Below are positions 1 to 64,000 of a stretch of 64,000 bases of DNA, in pieces. The translations under genes and the position numbers were made by a program. Under the pieces are notes generated by a model. It was not told the origin of the DNA. It worked only from the letters and a program-made list of their open reading frames with translations, and ran no database searches. This DNA comes from Alviniconcha marisindica (taxonomy: Eukaryota; Mollusca; Gastropoda; Provannidae): contig JABMCL010000813.1 in the NCBI GenBank assembly GCA_018857735.1, positions 684,501-748,500 on the forward strand, in the 5' to 3' direction. Position 1 is the first letter of the stretch, and the number at the start of each line of letters is the position of its first letter.

Positions 1-384
1 GCAGTATTTTCTTCAGATTAATTTGTTCAAATGCCATCTGCTTTGACTTGACTGATCGGTTGAACGAAGTGTTTCCTTCGATATGGCAGCAACAAAAAGA
101 TCATATATTTTCGTAAACAATTTTGAACTGATGTCGCAAAATCAAGTTTGGGTGCGCCTTCCATTCATTCAGCTAACCACCCTCTTCTTAACGTCGACGG
201 CTACAGTCACCTTTTTGCCAGAAAATCTTGAGAGAGGGGGAGAAAAAATCAAAATATGCGAAAAGGGGACACGGTGAAGAGTGATCACAGGTACAACAAT
301 GTAACTTTCCAAACCTGGTTTTCCGTAAAAGTGCATCATTGTGGACGAGCTTCACACTGACTCAGCACACAAACCTAGACTCAC

Positions 385-572
385 CATCGTTCAGGCGACA
401 AACCCCAGACTGACGCGTGCCGAAAGATGTCCGATGTTCGATCACTTCACACAGTCCCGGGTCATTGCAGACCCAATCATTTGAGCTACACAGGCATCCA
501 TTGGACGCTTGTCCCCAAGGCGACAAGAACTCTTTGCAAGTGCTCGACGCTTCTCCGTTGGAATAGTCCCCC
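385..572 (-). CDS. Possible exon of a divergent cysteine-rich gene
   Basis: On the minus strand an open segment of about 62 codons ends at a good donor (aacgatg followed by gtgagt, exon end at 385). It contains six cysteines in a secreted-domain-like spacing (C-x16-C-x-C-x6-C-x5-C-x16-C). The upstream AG boundary near 573 has a weak, A-rich tract, so the 5' edge is a guess. I do not recognise the family. If real, it belongs to a gene transcribed away from the dynein gene, with the region between acting as a shared upstream region. Confidence 0.3.
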
Positions 573-1118
573 CTGATTGCGCTCAATTTTTTTATATATT
601 TTTAAAAAAATGTTTTTATCGTTGCTAAATCCTCGAGTGGATTTTTTTTTTAAATCAGCTCAAAGCTGGGTAATATCACAAAATTCAACACCAGTGCAGT
701 GCACCACTAAGTAACAGTGGGACATGCCGAAGTCCTACTCATACCATAGAAATGAAGTTGTCGCCCTTGATGTGTTCAAAATAGTTTTAACAAGTGCAAA
801 TTTAGTAGCTTAAGCATTAATTATACAATATTTAATGACTCATAAAGTTGACTTTTTAACGTTATTGCAATATTTTTATGTGTAAGTTTGCTACTATTCA
901 ATAGCGTGCGTAATTCATTCTCCATCCTTCAAAGTTCTTCTGTGAAACCCATTTGTGTCGTCTGCAACAAAATGTGCACAACGAGGCTCGACACTTAGCA
1001 ACTAATACCCCGGATGGCGCTTGCCAAAATGGAGGGCAACTGGATAGCGCTGCCCCTTGGTACATGTTTGGAATAGATGTAATAAGTCCTTTTCGTGTGT
1101 TTGCTGTTTTGCTGACTT
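573..1118. other. Intergenic upstream region, A/T-rich
   Basis: About 550 bases between the possible divergent exon and the TATA-like box. A/T-rich runs occur at 587-660 and 780-900. No ORF, repeat or RNA gene is evident. Confidence 0.5.
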
Positions 1119-1187
1119 TATAAACATCTAGTCAGCAGTTGCCTACACAAGGACCGAAACAACTCTATCCCAAAGAAAGAGGAAAAG
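1119..1187 (+). promoter_or_regulatory. Putative core promoter and 5' leader of the dynein gene
   Basis: A TATA-like tataaa lies at 1119-1124, about 65 bases before the proposed ATG at 1188. The ATG has A at -3 and G at +4, a good start context. No stop interrupts the frame between the box and the ATG, so the start choice rests on context and the donor that follows. An additional upstream non-coding exon cannot be excluded. Confidence 0.4.
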
Positions 1188-63469
<62,282 letters not shown>

Positions 63470-63739
63470 GTAAGTGGGTTACCTCACTTTAAGTTTGTGC
63501 AAGTCAGACAGAATTGTCGTCATTTGCAAAGTGAAATTACTTTTTGTAAATGTGTCCTTTTTTCTCTTTTTTTCCGGTTACCCATTGCTGGAAAAGTCCC
63601 AAGCAAATCAAATAAACAAAACAGCAGCAAACCAACAAACAAAAAAACAAAAAAGAGTTCGTCACATTTTCAACGTAAATAAAATGTTTGGCATAAAATG
63701 ATCCCCAAATGAAAAGTTGCAGGATATTTTCCTTGTTGA

Positions 63740-64000
63740 ACACAGGCCATAAGTATATACTTGTACGCAGAATTTAATTCAGACGTGATCAATACAAATT
63801 ATAAATCAATAGCAAAGTTCTTGGAGTACACAGAATTTAATTCAGACATGATCCGTACAAATTATTAATAGTAAAGTTCTTGGAGTGGGATACCTGTACA
63901 CAAAATTTAATTCAGACATGATCAGTACAAATTATTAATAGTAAAATTCTTGGAGTGGGATACTCCTACACAGAATTTAATTCAGACATGATCAGTACAA
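63740..64000. repeat. Array of about 63 bp units, four copies, running off the window
   Basis: Unit: acagaatttaattcagacat, gatcagtacaaattattaat, agtaaagttcttggagtggg, ata. Confidence 0.93.

Overview
The window is eukaryotic genomic DNA. It carries the 5' part of one large plus-strand gene for an inner-arm axonemal dynein heavy chain, best matched from memory to DNAH3. I traced 45 coding exons between 1,188 and 63,469, with GT/AG boundaries and matching phases. Joined, they encode about 2,340 residues: the N-terminal stem, the linker, AAA1, AAA2, AAA3 and the lead-in to AAA4. The gene runs off the right edge. Short exons, long introns, tRNA-derived SINEs, TTAA-bounded small elements and very abundant AC/GT microsatellites suggest a marine invertebrate, probably a gastropod or other mollusc. 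That assignment is an inference and is weak at genus level.

Layout. Positions 1-1,187 are upstream DNA with a TATA-like box and a possible exon of a divergent minus-strand cysteine-rich gene. Positions 1,188-24,208 encode the stem (exons 1-18). Positions 25,747-35,052 encode the linker region (exons 19-26). Positions 36,115-41,754 lead into and form AAA1 (exons 27-32, Walker A in exon 29). Positions 42,733-50,549 encode AAA2 (exons 33-37, Walker A in exon 34). Positions 52,042-61,806 encode the AAA2-AAA3 connection and AAA3 (exons 38-44, Walker A in exon 40). Exon 45 leads toward AAA4. The protein would power ciliary and flagellar beating as an inner dynein arm motor.

The introns are the unusual part. 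Much of them is tandem arrays of 20-150 bp units. In at least 18 of the 45 exons the array abuts a splice site, and in 13 of those the unit contains a copy of the splice site plus the first or last coding bases of the exon. The gene therefore carries ladders of decoy splice sites and truncated exon copies (exons 6, 8, 15, 17, 23, 26, 27, 29, 34, 36, 39, 41 and both ends of 44). In exon 6 the ladder is in frame and stop-free, so alternative acceptors would add 22-23 residue protein repeats. Exon 23 carries an apparent one-base insertion, while a tandem copy of its end keeps the expected register.

Other structure includes a 399-bp inverted-repeat element packed with about 17 short palindromes, a TTAA-bounded element family whose terminal motif has expanded into arrays, two SINE families with internal minisatellite expansions, and a short dispersed repeat of about 95 bp. 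No second complete gene and no convincing functional RNA gene was found.
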